From the NCBI RefSeq assembly GCF_001540865.1, contig NC_033621.1, forward strand, positions 16,646,191-16,710,190: a stretch of DNA of 64,000 nucleotides, given 5' to 3'. Positions 1 to 11,258 of this stretch are shown here, piece by piece (the first letter of the stretch is position 1; each line of letters begins with the position of its first letter). The stretch comes from Ananas comosus (Eukaryota > Streptophyta > Magnoliopsida > Poales > Bromeliaceae). The notes under the pieces were generated by a model. That model was not told where the DNA came from. It was given only the letters and a program-made list of their open reading frames with translations, and did not search any database. The position numbers and the translations under genes are program-made.

Positions 1-532
1 AGGGCAAGAGTTCTAGAGAGAGAAAGAGGAAAATGAGAGGAGGATGAGAAATGGCTGTGGGAGAGAGAGAAGAGTAGGGTTGGGGTATTAACATATTGTA
101 ACAATTACAACAAAACCCTCCAAACACTTGTATTTGTAGCAGTTTTCATTTTGTTGTCAGACCCAAAGTGTACCGGTACACTTTAGGGTGTCACCGGTAA
201 CACGATCGCGTATGGCCAAACCCGAGAGCAGCTCCCTCGAATTTGGGGCATTTGTACCGGTACACTTTCATTTTGTACCGGTACACTTGTCTGTACCGGT
301 GACAACTCGATGGTTGTACCGGTACACATTACCCAGACTTGGTTTTTGGCTCCGTTTCGATTCTATTTCGTGCCGATCGATGCCAAAACCCTTCTAACAC
401 TTCTAGAACTCATTTTTAACCCTTCAAACACTATTGGTAGGTTAATTGGAACTCGCCCAATTAATCCATTCGCACACTTTAGTCAATTTGGCTAAAGTTC
501 GCTATTTTCTATCGAGGTTTCGATACATTACA
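1..532 (-). repeat. 3' LTR of element A, truncated by window edge
   Basis: This matches 7637-8168 almost base for base, beginning on the minus strand with TGTAATGTATCG at 532. Only the U3 end is present. It contains the perfect palindrome AAAGTGTACCGGTACACTTT at 165-184 and further TGTACCGGTACA-type sites at about 248-335. Confidence 0.93.
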
Positions 533-548
533 TTCTCAACCCCTTAAA
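533..548 (-). other. Polypurine tract of element A
   Basis: On the minus strand the bases just before the 3' LTR read TTTAAGGGGTTGAGAA, directly followed by the LTR start TGTAATG. Position and purine content are those of the plus-strand DNA primer of LTR retrotransposons. Confidence 0.75.
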
Positions 549-596
549 ATTAGTTTCGTCCACGAAACTTACTTAATTTAAACTTAAACTCATATC

Positions 597-1864
597 TCAA
601 TTCAGCTCATTGAAGAGATGAGGGTAATGCTCCCGCATTGCGCTCTCGAGCTCCAAAGTAGCTTCCCGATCATCGTGGTTACTCCAACGAATTTTAACAT
701 ACGAAATCTCACGGTTCCGTAGTTTTCTCACTTCTTGGTTGATAATGTACGCCGGGAACTCCTCATAAGTCATATCCTCTTGAATCTCGGACGGTTCAAA
801 CAATAGAATATGCTCGGGGTCATGAATGTACTTGCGGAGATTCGATATATGGAACACGTCGTGTACTCCCGCAAGCCTCGGTGGTAATGCTATCTTATAC
901 ACCACCGCGCCGACCCGCTCCAATACCTCGAACGGTCCAAGGTACCGGGGACTTAGCTTCCTACGCAGCCCAAACCGTCTAATTCCTCGCATCGGCGATA
1001 CCTTTAGGAACACATGGTTGACAACTGCAAACTCTATGTCTTTTCTCCGCTTGTCGGCATAGCTCTTTTGCCGAGATTGTGCCGTAGTGAGTCTTTGGCG
1101 GGTAAGGCGAACTTTCTCCTCCGCCTCCCGCACCACATCGAGGCCAAGAGTCACACTCTCCCCACATTGCTCCAATGTATAGGAGAGCGACACTTCTTTG
1201 CATAAAGGGCCTCGAATGGCGCCATCGCGATACTCTCTTGATAACTGTTATTGTACGCGAACTCCGCCATCGGTAGATGATCATGCCAATCGCCCTTGTA
1301 GTCAAGTACACACGCTCGAAGCGTATCCTCGAGTATTTGTATCGTCCTTTCTGATTGGCCATCACTTTGAGGATGAAATGTCGTGCTAAAGTCGAGCCGT
1401 GTGCCCAATGTCTCCTGTAGGCTCCTCCAAAAGTGGGATGTGAACCTCGGGTTTCGATCCGATACTATTGACACCGGAACCCCGTGAAGTCTCACAACCT
1501 CATCTAAGTATACTTGGGCCAACTTGTCCCCCGACTATGTAATATGAATCGGTAGGAAATGCGCCGACTTCGTCAACCGGTCTACTATCACCCAAATTGC
1601 ATCATGTCCACCTTGAGATCGGGGCAATCCGGTCACGAAGTCCTTCGCGATAGTTTTCCATTTCCAAACGGGTATAGGTAGGCTTTGTAATTTCCCTACC
1701 GAAAACCGCCGCTCCGCTTTTACTTGTTGGCAAGTAAGACATTGCGCAACAAACTCCCCAATATCTTTCTTCATGCCCGGCCACCAATAATGCAATTTCA
1801 AATCTTGGTACATCTTGGTGCCACCGGGGTGGATACTATAAGGAGATTGATGCGCTTCTTGCAT
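597..1864 (-). pseudogene. Integrase with chromodomain-like tail, element A pol
   Basis: Inserts retrotransposon cDNA. Three overlapping ORF pieces make up the domain. 1535-1864 holds the HHCC zinc-binding region (HPGGTKMYQDL, CLTCQQVKAE) and the first catalytic Asp (VIVDRLTKSAHFLPI). 1151-1522 holds the second Asp ([13 protein letters not shown]) and catalytic Glu ([18 protein letters not shown]). 597-1193 holds the GPF-type C-terminal region (YLGPFEVLERVG) and a tail (LRNREISYVKIRW) resembling the chromodomain that targets chromoviruses to heterochromatin. The pieces lie in different frames, with a stop near 1530 and a frameshift near 1170, so a full integrase is not made as sequenced. Confidence 0.88.
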
Positions 1865-1963
1865 AATCGCCTTGCGGATGTCCTTATTTTTAGGTACACA
1901 CCAACGATTTCGAAATTGAAGTGTGCCGTCGGTCCCAATGCCAAAATCATCGACACTACCGCT

Positions 1964-2553
1964 CTAAACTTCATCGCGCACCTTTTGGAGATACTCATCG
2001 GAAGTTTGTAGCTCTTTTATCCTCTCCAACAAGGTCGGTTGCACCACTAACGCGGCAAGTGTAGCCGGCACTCCCGGCGCCACTACTTCCAAACCAAGCC
2101 GTTGCATCTCTTTTTGTAATAATGGTTGGGGTGTAATTGCCGAAACCAAATTTTCTCCCGATTTCCTACTAAGTGCATCGGCCACGACATTCGCCTCCCG
2201 GGGTGGTATAGGATGATAATATCGTAGTCTTTCAATAACTCTAACCACCGCTGTTAACACATATTTAGCTCATTTTGGGTGAACAAGTATTTAAGGCTTT
2301 TGTGATCCGTGTAAATCTCGCAATGTTCACCATACAAGTAGTGCCTCCATAACTTTAGCGCAAAGATAACCGCCGCTAGCTCGAGGTCGTGAATCGGGTA
2401 GTTCTTCTCATAAGTTTTCAACTGGCACGAAGCATAAGCTATCACCCACCTGTTTTGCATCAAGACACACCCGAGACCGGCATAGGAAGCATCACTGTAT
2501 ACCACAAATGTCTTCCCCGGCGTCGGTAGAGCAAGCACCGGGGTCGTGGTCAA
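1964..2553 (-). pseudogene. RNase H domain, element A pol
   Basis: Degrades the RNA strand during reverse transcription. 2254-2553 shows the first catalytic Asp ([17 protein letters not shown]), the Glu region ([21 protein letters not shown]) and the Asp of [11 protein letters not shown]. 1964-2260 continues with ANVVADALSRKSG, the usual end of this domain. A TAA at 2251-2253 and a frameshift near 2210 split it. The gap from here to the integrase zinc region is spacer of normal length. Confidence 0.87.
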
Positions 2554-2587
2554 TCTTTCTTTTAATTCCTCGAAGCTCCGATCTCAA

Positions 2588-3580
2588 TCATTGCTCCAAA
2601 CATATTTCACTCCCTTGTGCGTGCGTGAGGCGCGTTAGCGGAGTGGTTATTTTAGCGAACCCCTCTACGAACCGCCGGTAGTAGTCCGCTAGCCCAAGAA
2701 AACTGCGGACCTCAGATACGCTCGTCGGGCGAGGCCAATCTTTAATTGCCTCTACTTTCTTCGGATCCACCGAGGTACCCTCACTCGAAATCACGTGTCC
2801 TAAGAAAGTGACCTCCGATAGCCAAAAGTCACATTTCTTCAACTTGGCATATAACTTCTCCTTTCGAAGTATTTCCAACACGGTCCTAAAGTTCTCCTCG
2901 TGTTCTTCCTCGGTCCGAGAATATACCAATACGTCGTCAATGAATACCACGACGCACTGGTCCAATAGCGGACGGAAGACTCGATTCATTAAGTCTATAA
3001 AGGCTGCCGGGGCGTTAGTAAGCCCAAACGGCATAACCGTGAACTCGTAATGGCCATACCGCGTACGGTACGCCATCTTGTGCACATCCTTGGGCCATAT
3101 CTTCAACTGATGATACCCCGATTGAAGGTCTATTTTTGAATACACCCTCGACTCTTGCAATTGATTGAATAGATCATCAATCCTCGGCAACGGGTACTTG
3201 TTATTAACTGTGACCTTGTTCAACTCGCAGTAGTCCACGCAGAGTCGAAGCGTGCCATCCTTCTTTTTAACAAATAGCACCGGAGCTCCCCGTGGTGACA
3301 CGCTCGGCCTCACAAAGCCTTTATCGAGCAAGTCTTGCAATTGTGCCTTAAGCTCCTTTAGCTCCGCTTGTGCCATTCTATACGGAGCCTTCGAAATTGG
3401 CGCCGCCACGAGAATCAAATCAATGACGAACTCAATCTCCCGGTCCGGTGGCAATCCCGGTAACTCCGCCGGAAATACATCCGAAAACTCGCACGCTACC
3501 CGAATACTACTAAGTTTCGGATACACCTTTTGGGCTTCTACCATTGTCGCCAAGTAGGCTACATATCCACCCTTAATCAT
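2588..3580 (-). pseudogene. Reverse transcriptase domain, element A pol
   Basis: This 330-residue ORF is the best preserved part of the element. In order it has [74 protein letters not shown] and the catalytic box [12 protein letters not shown] (the YVDD-type motif reads FIDD). LGHVISSEG and [12 protein letters not shown] follow. All three polymerase Asp positions are visible. The frame is lost near 2620, and a TGA follows around 2577 before RNase H. The linker from protease to RT (3581-3800) has no long ORF. Confidence 0.92.
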
Positions 3581-3799
3581 TTTCCTCGCTCTCGACGCCG
3601 ATACAGTTGCCGCGAAGCGTCTGCTTTTACACGCCCGGTATACTAGCTCTTCTTAATTAGGCTCATGGAACGTGATCATCTTACTTTCACAATCTATAAT
3701 GGCATAATACTTGGAGAGCCAATTGATCCCCAAGATCACATCAAAGCCCCACAGTTGGTTTAATACTAATAGGTTGATCGGCATGATCCAATCGCCTAT

Positions 3800-5316
3800 C
3801 TATACCGGACAATCCAAACACTTGTTATGTACATGGAATGAATGCCCAGGTGTATTCATCGTCCAATAGTCCTCATTATGTGTGACCTCTATGTCATGAG
3901 CTAGTGCAAATGATGTCGATATGCATGAATGCGATGCACCTGTGTCAAATAAAGCTCTAGCTCTAGTGCCTCTGATCAAGATAATACCTGCCACGACGTC
4001 GTCGGGGACTGGAATCGGCTCCTCCAGCTGAGTGGCAAAGACTCGCCCACTCGGTGCTCTAGATGCCTCCGGCTGACGCGACGATGACGAGCATCCAGCC
4101 GACATAGCCGGGGTTAACCCTGCTAGCTGTCTCGAGGTCGAAGGAACTGAGGCCGCCGTTGGTGCAGACGACGCCCATCTCGGGCACTCCCGTACCATAT
4201 GTCTCGCCTGACCGCACTTGAAGCACTTTCCTTCGCCTTGCGGGCAAGTCATTGGTCGATGCTCGCCGCCACAAATAACGCAACAGGGAAGCTTCCCGCT
4301 CCTCGCTTGCTGTCGGGGATACCGAGGGGGTTTCTTTGCACTTGGCCGGCCCCCGGCACCGCCCGCCGCTCGCTTCTTGCTCTTGTCCTTTGCCTCGGCT
4401 GCGGACTCACGCTCCTCGCGTTCGTGGGCATAGCCATGCTCCGCCCACAAGGCTCGATCAAAGACATCCGCAAAAGTCGTAAGCTTAAGGATTTGCACGG
4501 CCCTATGAATCCCCGGCCGAAGTCCTCGCAAGAACCAATCGGCCCGGTCTCGGTCATCATGAACAACCTCCGGGACGCAATCGATAAGGTGGGAGAACTC
4601 CTGCTCGTAGTCCGCCACGGAGCGATCCCCTTGCCTCAACTTGCGCAATTTTTCTTGCAACTTCGCTTCACCGTGTCGGAAAAATAATTGGCGAACATCG
4701 CCCTCCTGAACTCCTCCCACAACATAGGCGGAAGATCGGGAGATCGATCCCACCTAACTCATTTCCACCACACCTTTGCCGCCTTCTTAAGGCAATGTGT
4801 GGCGAGGTACACTTTGTCCTTCTCCGAGGTATGCAAGTCCTCGAAGAGCGTCTCCATGGAGTCAATCCATGACTCCACCACCGCCGGTTCCACCACTCCC
4901 CTTTCGAAGATAGGTAGGTTGAACTTGTTGAACTGAATGAGAGCCGCCAACGAGCGCTCCCACTCTGCCTCATCCGCCGCACTATTAGGGTTTGAGGTCC
5001 CCGATCCGGCCGGTATCGCCGTAACTGGCACAGCCGCTGCGACCACACCCTCGGCCGCGCTCGGCACCACCGCAGGAGGCGCAGGGTGCACGGCCTCCAC
5101 GGGTGCCGCCGCCGCCGCCTGCTGTCGCTCCAAGGCCTCATGGAGCCTTTGGATTTGCTCCCCTTGGCGCTGAACGGACTTCGCTTGTTGCCGCATTACG
5201 CCATTAAGCGCGGCCATCTGCTCCCGAAGCTCCCCGTCGCCTCCTGCTTCGGGTTGCACGGGAGTCGCACTTGGCTCCTCGGCCATAGACCTCGTCCACG
5301 GTCGACCACGAGGCAA
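3800..5316 (-). pseudogene. Gag with CCHC zinc knuckle and aspartic protease, element A
   Basis: Gag forms the virus-like particle. The reading starts at 5316 (MPRGRPWTRSMAEE). Residues about 35-75 are Gln/Glu-rich and coiled-coil-like, and the capsid region includes WIDSMETLFEDL and ending KVWWK. There a TGA near 4759 stands where related copies read on, and a 1-base shift near 4685 moves the frame to the 3800-4753 ORF. That ORF carries the rest of the capsid (DYEQEFSHLIDCVPEVV), a CX2CX4HX4C knuckle (CFKCGQARHMVREC) and the protease active site (ALFDTGASHSCIS). The gag-protease join in one frame is normal for this lineage. Confidence 0.9.
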
Positions 5317-5659
5317 CTTAGGTCATCCACGAGGTGGCATTGCTTCATGAAATGAAGCTATTCACGTTAATTACTTGACCAATATATTCGATTATACCCA
5401 ATCCGGCGAAAGCATATAAGTGCATTCATTTTCCTCCCAAAGCATCATGTCGTCAGCTGCCGATCATAACACAAGGAAAAGAAAACAAATAACAACTTAA
5501 ATTTAGTCCGTAACCACATTAGAGACATATTAACATTAACCCAATCATAAGCTTTCGCTATAGTTTGATTCCAAGTCGCTCACGTTTCCTAGATCCTTAA
5601 GGTTTTCCATTCCTAAGGGAGCTAGGTCCATCCTATACTTTCACTTTTTGGCTCTTTAC

Positions 5660-5671
5660 GCTCTGATACCA
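5660..5671 (-). other. Primer-binding site, initiator tRNA-Met, element A
   Basis: The minus strand reads TGGTATCAGAGC, complementary to the 3' end of plant initiator tRNA-Met. It lies 7 bases inside the 5' LTR end (5679). The same site occurs at 31344 (element H) and 45215 (element B). Confidence 0.9.
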
Positions 5672-5678
5672 TTATATA

Positions 5679-8168
5679 TGTCACGCCCCGAACCCCATCC
5701 TATTTAGCTGGTTCGGACCCGTCAAACAGATGCCGAATGGATAGAGTCTTCCCTGTCCGCCCAAGGCTCAACAACCTGTACAAATAGAGTATGAACTTTG
5801 CACAAAATAGAAGCATACACAATGGCTTGCACAAGGGCAAGCAATAGCCAATAGTAAAAGTAATGAACTACGCTTAGAAAATCATTTATATTTTTTTTTG
5901 CATCATTTCTTCTCTTTTACATCACATGATCTCAAAATATAAGTTCTTGCATTTAAATATAAAATATTTAACAACATTCATGTTCCTTTTTTTTTTCCTT
6001 TAACATCTATAGTCATCAAAATACAAAAAGGTAATGTATAAAGGTATGCAACTACAAAATGGAAACCCACTCGGAAGGTCTCTATCTAGGGCGCGATGCC
6101 TTTACCGCTGTCGTCTGCCGGCTCGCTCAGTCCCAACTCTGTGGAAATAGTGGGATGAGAACTACAACAAAGTTTCCAGTAGGTTCGGCAACCGACCACG
6201 CCGACTTTCCCACTAGGTCTAAATCAGGCATAATAGAAGAATAGATAGATAGTAACCAAGCTAAAACAAATGCAGTTAATATGCCTAAACAATAAATAAT
6301 GCTATGCTCAATATAGAACTCATGATGAATGCAAGGTCACTGCTCAGAACCCAATCTATAGGCTAGCCCGTAGGTTTCGCCCACAATAAACTCACCAACT
6401 CAAATCCCAGTATCGGGGAGACTACTACACCCAACAGGACTGTCATCTGGGGAGACTACTACACCCAGTGATGACAACTCCGGAGCGCATCACCCGAGGG
6501 GGAGCTACCACCCTCGGGCAAGGACTTATAGGTGAGCATGATCCAATCCTTAACTATAAGGATGTCGAGTTCAATCCATTCCTTAACTATAAGAAAACCA
6601 TGCACTATGACCCTTAACTCTAGGGTTGAAATTGTCATAATGTCACTATCACTCTTTTACTTGCATTCTTTACTTTTACTAGTGTCATATACACTACTAT
6701 GTTCTTATACGTATACCACACTTGTTTTCTAAGTGTCCCAACTCTAGCATTCTCGACTCATCAATGTCACTTTATACTTCTATGTCAAGATGTCACATTT
6801 GTTTACTAAGTCCACTAAGTTCTTGTCACTTGTCATGCATAAATAGGGTTTATAAAATTCCCACATTCTTACTAGTAACTCACATGCATTTGTACTTACA
6901 ACATACAATAAATGGCTCAAATATAAACATACTATGCAATTTATGCTCAATACACATATGCTCAAATATGACACTTTAGACATAAAAGGAATTCCGAGCT
7001 CCTCGGATTGCACCACCCACCTTGGATGGTTGAGAGGATGCTACGGTGAATTTTTTGGGATTTTCGAAGCTCTACTTTCTCGCATGCGGCAAAACGAAGC
7101 CAAATTAGGCTTTTTCTCAATAACTTAATCTAGACCTTTTCGTAACGTCAAACGGAGTTGTCCCAGGCGTCGGAAATACCCCCAATTAGATTTCTATAAG
7201 GTCAATTTACCTTAAAAACACCCGGAGGCAACAGCCCCAAAATCCATGCCCTAACAATGCCATAAGGGAATTTCTCCTAAATTAATCTCATTCCTAAGCA
7301 AAAACTAGCTTAGAAACACCTAGGAAGTATGCTAATATCATTACTAAACCTTTAGAACCATTCCTAGGGGATCAACTTTGGATTCTAACAATCCACCATG
7401 AGAGGGTTCCAAGAAAACCACGATTTCATGGAGTTCAAAGCTCTAACATACTTTTAAAGCTTCTAAGAAGTCCAAAACTCTAAAACTTAGGGTTTAAAAC
7501 CAAATCCTAGAAGAAATCTTACATGAACTCACCTTGCCACAAGCTATCCCCAAGTTCTTCTTGAAGGTGAGCTTCTAAAGCCACCAAGACCATCAAATCC
7601 ACCTTCTCCAACTTCTACTCCTTCAATCCTTGCCCTAGGGCAAGAGTTCTAGAGAGAGAAAGAGGAAAATGAGAGGAGGAGGAGAAATGGTTGTGGGAGA
7701 GAGAGAAGAGTAGGGTTGGGGTATTAACATGTTGTAACAATTACAACAAAACTCTCCAAACACTTGTATTTGTAGCAGTTTTCATTTTGCTGTCAGACCC
7801 AAAGTGTACCGGTACACTTTAGGGTGTCACCGGTAATAAGATCGCGTATGGCCAAACCCGAGAGCAGCTCCCTCGGGTTTGGGGCATTTGTACCGGTACA
7901 CTTTCATTTTGTACTGGTACACTTGTCTGTACCGGTGAAAACTCGATGGTTGTACCGGTACACATTGCCCAAACTTCGTTTTTGGCTCCGTTTCGATTCT
8001 ATTTCGCGCTGATCGATGCCAAAACCCTTCTAACACTTCTAGAACTCATTTTTAACCCTTCCAACACTATTGGTAAGTTAATTGGAACTCGCCCAATTAA
8101 TCCATTCATACACTTTAGTCAATTTGGCTAAAGTTCGCTATTTTCTATCGAGGTTTCGATACGTTACA
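5679..8168 (-). repeat. 5' LTR of element A
   Basis: 2490 bp, from TGTAACGTATCG at 8168 to CGGGGCGTGACA at 5679 on the minus strand. In minus orientation it contains ACCGGT-centred palindromes (7803-7965), a purine/pyrimidine-rich tract (7650-7710 on plus), splice-donor-like GTGAG sites (near 7532 and 7570), the GGTGGGTGGTG block (near 7015), and the GAACT/AGTTC hairpin (6159-6176). There is no supportable ORF. Confidence 0.92.
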
Positions 8169-8204
8169 GTAGCCCTACTATATATATATATATATATATA
8201 TATA

Positions 8205-8426
8205 ATTGAGCTCCTATGCTTTTAAAAGTACCAAGTTTTTGATGCTTGTAGATTTTAGCCATTGGATTAAGAGATATGCGGTTAGAATGATGTGGGCCCC
8301 CTAGGGTTTAGTGGGTGGTTGGTTGAATAGTATAATTTAATGGTTGAAAATGATCCGAGGAGTAGATCTAACGGTAAAAAACTTATAAGCACCATGTGCT
8401 TGGTGCTTTTACAAGCACCATAGCTG

Positions 8427-8429
<3 letters not shown>
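8205..8429. mobile_element. Small MITE flanked by (TA)n, micron-like
   Basis: About 225 bp with imperfect terminal inverted repeats. The left end reads ttgagctcctatgcttttaa and the right end ttttacaagcaccatagctg; one is close to the reverse complement of the other. It sits between (TA)n tracts (about 8179-8204 and 8431-8512). Insertion in TA microsatellites is the habit described for rice Micron MITEs; the family assignment is inference. Confidence 0.6.

Positions 8430-8430
<1 letters not shown>

Positions 8431-8512
<82 letters not shown>
8431..8512. repeat. (TA)n microsatellite
   Basis: Uninterrupted TA dinucleotides over about 80 bp, adjoining the MITE. Confidence 0.97.
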
Positions 8513-8611
8513 CATATACATATCTCCATATGTATATACATATATACATACACATATTCATGTATAATGATACAGAAAAGCCCCTTATGTCTTCAATATT
8601 CTCATACAACC

Positions 8612-11140
8612 TGTAATATACCGAAAATTTAAAAAATAAATATCGAACTTTAGTCAAATTGACCAAAGTGCGAGGATAGTACACTTCGGAAAGTCCGAAG
8701 GTGTTAAGATGATCAAAAGTGCGTTGTGGGAGATTTTCGAGAGCTAAAGAGTAAAAATTCTGCAAACTGCAGATTTTCAGCACTAAAGAGTCAAAATTCT
8801 GCAAACTGCAGATTTTCAGCTCTCGGGGACCAGTCCCTGAAGGAAGAGACCGATCCCTGAACGCGTAAGAAATGAGAAAGCTGAAAAATCGGCTAAGTCC
8901 CAGAAAACCAGCTCTCGGGAACCGGTCCCTGCGGGGAGAGACGGGTCCCCGAGAGACCGGTCCCTCTCGGAGGGATCGATTGCATCGCGCGGGGGCCCTG
9001 GCTGCCCGCGGGGAGAGCTCTCTGGGACCGGTCCCTTGTCGGGGAGACCGGCCCCCGAACACGAAATCTGCCCAGTGCAGGGAGTGTAATAAAGTGGAAG
9101 TTGAGGGGTTTACTTTCAATTATGTAACAAATGGGTTATGTATGAGGGGTGTATGACATATTTTCTCATTTCCCTCTCCCTCACACTCCCTCTCTTCTCT
9201 CTTTCTCTCACTAGAAGACAAGGAGAAGAAGAAGACAAGAAAAAAGGAGGAAGAAAGAAAGGAGAAAAAGAGAATGAAGGTGGAGAAAAAGACCAAGGAG
9301 TGGAGCTACTTCCTCTTCTTCCTCTTTGGAGCAACATAGGAGCAAACTTAGAGGTAAGCTTGAACCCTATTCATGGTAGAACCCAAACTAGGGATTTGAT
9401 TAACCTAGGAATGGTTTTAATAGAGTTTCTAGAGTGGATTGAAACTTCTTTTGCTTCTTGTTGAGATCAAACCCTAGGTTTGATATATGCTATGAGCTAG
9501 GGCACCCAAATTTGGGGCTTTTGCTTCTGAAGGATTCAAAGTAAAATTGACTCTCTAGAAATCTAATTGGGGGTATTCCCGACACGTTGGTGCGTTCGGA
9601 TTGACGTTACGAAAAGCCAATGTAAAGATATGAGCGAAAAGCCTAATTTGGCTTCGTTTTGCCGCAGGTAGCAAACTAAGAGGCTAAAAATCTCAAGAAA
9701 ATCACCGTAGTATCCTAGTATGCCTACGAGGTGGGTGGTGCTATCCAAACTTGTTGGAATTCCTTCTATGCCTAATGTGTCATTCAATTGAGCATATATT
9801 TATATTATTGCATGCATTATAGGGTAGATGTGATGTTATATATGTGAATGTTGCATGATGTGAGTACACGTGCTATTCGAAAATGTTTGAGAACCTATTC
9901 AACCCTATTTGTATGCATGAGATACAATGTGAGCGCCCAATGAGATGAAAGAACAAAGTGACACAATGAAACATAGATCGAGTGGCATCCGACAATGTAA
10001 AGTAATGTGACACTAGAGTTAGTGTGTGGCATCAAAGAGAAATGTGACGCAAAGAACAATGATAATGATTAGAGACAAGTAAAGAAAATGAAAGTGGCAT
10101 AAAGAATGAATAAAGTTAAAGAACAATGATTGCTAGAGTTAGCAAAAGAAAGAGATGTAAAGAACACTAGAGTTAGTGTAAAGGCAATGATTGAACTATA
10201 TATTCTTAGAGTTAAGGATCGATCATACTTGCTATGAGTTCCGTGCTTGAGGGCGGTAGCTCCCCTTCGAGCGATGCGCTCCGGAGTTTTGCATCACGGG
10301 TTGGAGTCAACCCGAGGACGGTCTTAGCGGGAGGAAGCTGAGGGCCTGCGATGATGGACTTAATGTGGGCAAGTTAATGTGGCGAAACCCCCGGGTTAGC
10401 CGTGAGATTAAAGAACAAAGAACAAAGATTAAAGAATAAAGAGTAAGGAGCAAAGAACTTGTATACTTGCATGATTTACGTTGAGCATATTTCTTGCTTT
10501 ATTGTTCAAGCATATTAGCATCATGATTATAGTTTGGTTACTATTCTGTTTATCCTTTCTATTATGTCTGAGTTAGTCATAGTGGGAAAGTCGGTGAGAT
10601 TGGGGCCGAACCCACTAGGAACTTCGTTGTAGTTCTCACCCCACTATTTCCACAGAGCCGGGACCGAGCGAGCCGGCGAGCGACCGTGGTAAAGGTATCG
10701 CACCATAATCAGAGGTCACCAGAGTTGGGTTATTTCATATTTTGATAGTAGCTACCCTAGTGTCATCTTTTGTACTTGAAGATGTTTAACGTAAAGTAAA
10801 GAATGTAAAGCTTTATTTTGAGGCAATGTGATGTAAAAGAAATTATGCAAGTAATGTAATGAAATGTAAAGACTTTATGAATGTACAAGTTGGATGAAAT
10901 GTAATGTATGTGATCAAAAGAGAATCATAGTACTTGTGTAGATGTTTAGTTTCCTTTCTTTCACTCATGGCTATTGCTTACCCTCGTGTAAGCCGTTTGT
11001 GTATGTTTCCGCTAGTGCTTTTCTCTACTTGAAAATGTACAGGTGATGAGCCTTGGGCGGACAAGGAAAACTCTGTCCGTTCGGGGTTTGTTTGACGTGC
11101 CCGGGCCGGCCCAAATTGGTATCGGTCCCCGGGCGTGACA
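8612..11140 (+). mobile_element. Solo LTR, Tekay-like, 2.53 kb
   Basis: Starts TGTAATATACCG and ends GGGCGTGACA, the ends shared with the other long LTRs here. Flanks are caacc (8607-8611) and taacc (11141-11145), a 4/5 target duplication, and no primer site, gag or pol follows. It is therefore best read as a solo LTR left by recombination between LTRs. Inside are two 39-bp tandem copies around CTGCAAACTGCAG (8741-8820), a GGGACCGGTCCC palindrome cluster (8825-9060), a CT-rich leader (9165-9215), gaggtaagctt (9350), a GGTGGGTGGTG block (9731) and the GAACT/AGTTC hairpin (10619-10635). Confidence 0.85.
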
Positions 11141-11242
11141 TAACCATTGCCAGTATGCAACATTAGCATTTTAGTGCCACCTCTAGCATGACAAAAACTT
11201 AAAATTTCACTCCATTTAATGAAGATGCCTCCCAAACACTTA
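11141..11242. other. Short spacer; TTA duplication at 11240-11242
   Basis: AT-rich with no gene. It was presumably continuous with 16977 onward before the Harbinger element inserted. The last three bases are the TTA target duplication. Confidence 0.7.
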
Positions 11243-11258
11243 GGGCATGTTTGGTTCA

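Larger units (their letters stand above)
1..8168 (-). mobile_element. Element A: Tekay/Del-like Ty3/gypsy LTR retrotransposon, partial
   Basis: The element is transcribed right to left. Its 5' LTR is 5679-8168, the primer-binding site 5660-5671, then gag, protease, RT, RNase H, integrase with a chromodomain-like tail, a polypurine tract just above 532, and the 3' LTR running off the window start. Gene order (integrase last), the chromodomain-like C terminus and very long LTRs (2.49 kb) fit the Tekay/Del chromoviruses. The coding region has long ORFs (up to 330 residues) interrupted by a few stops and frameshifts, so this copy is probably not autonomous. The two LTRs are very similar where both are visible, suggesting a fairly recent insertion. 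The target duplication cannot be checked because the left end lies outside the window. Confidence 0.93.
8169..8611. other. TA-rich spacer with MITE between element A and a solo LTR
   Basis: No gene. The stretch is a small MITE in a (TA)n context, the (TA)n tract 8431-8512, and about 100 bp of AT-rich sequence up to the LTR start at 8612. Confidence 0.7.

Noticed and set aside
4199..4687. A 162-residue plus-strand ORF within element A
   Set aside because: It is antisense to gag, which has zinc-knuckle and protease motifs on the other strand.
8409..9119. A 236-residue minus-strand ORF
   Set aside because: Its end is encoded by the (TA)n tract (Ile-Tyr repeats) and its start by LTR palindromes; it has no conserved motif.
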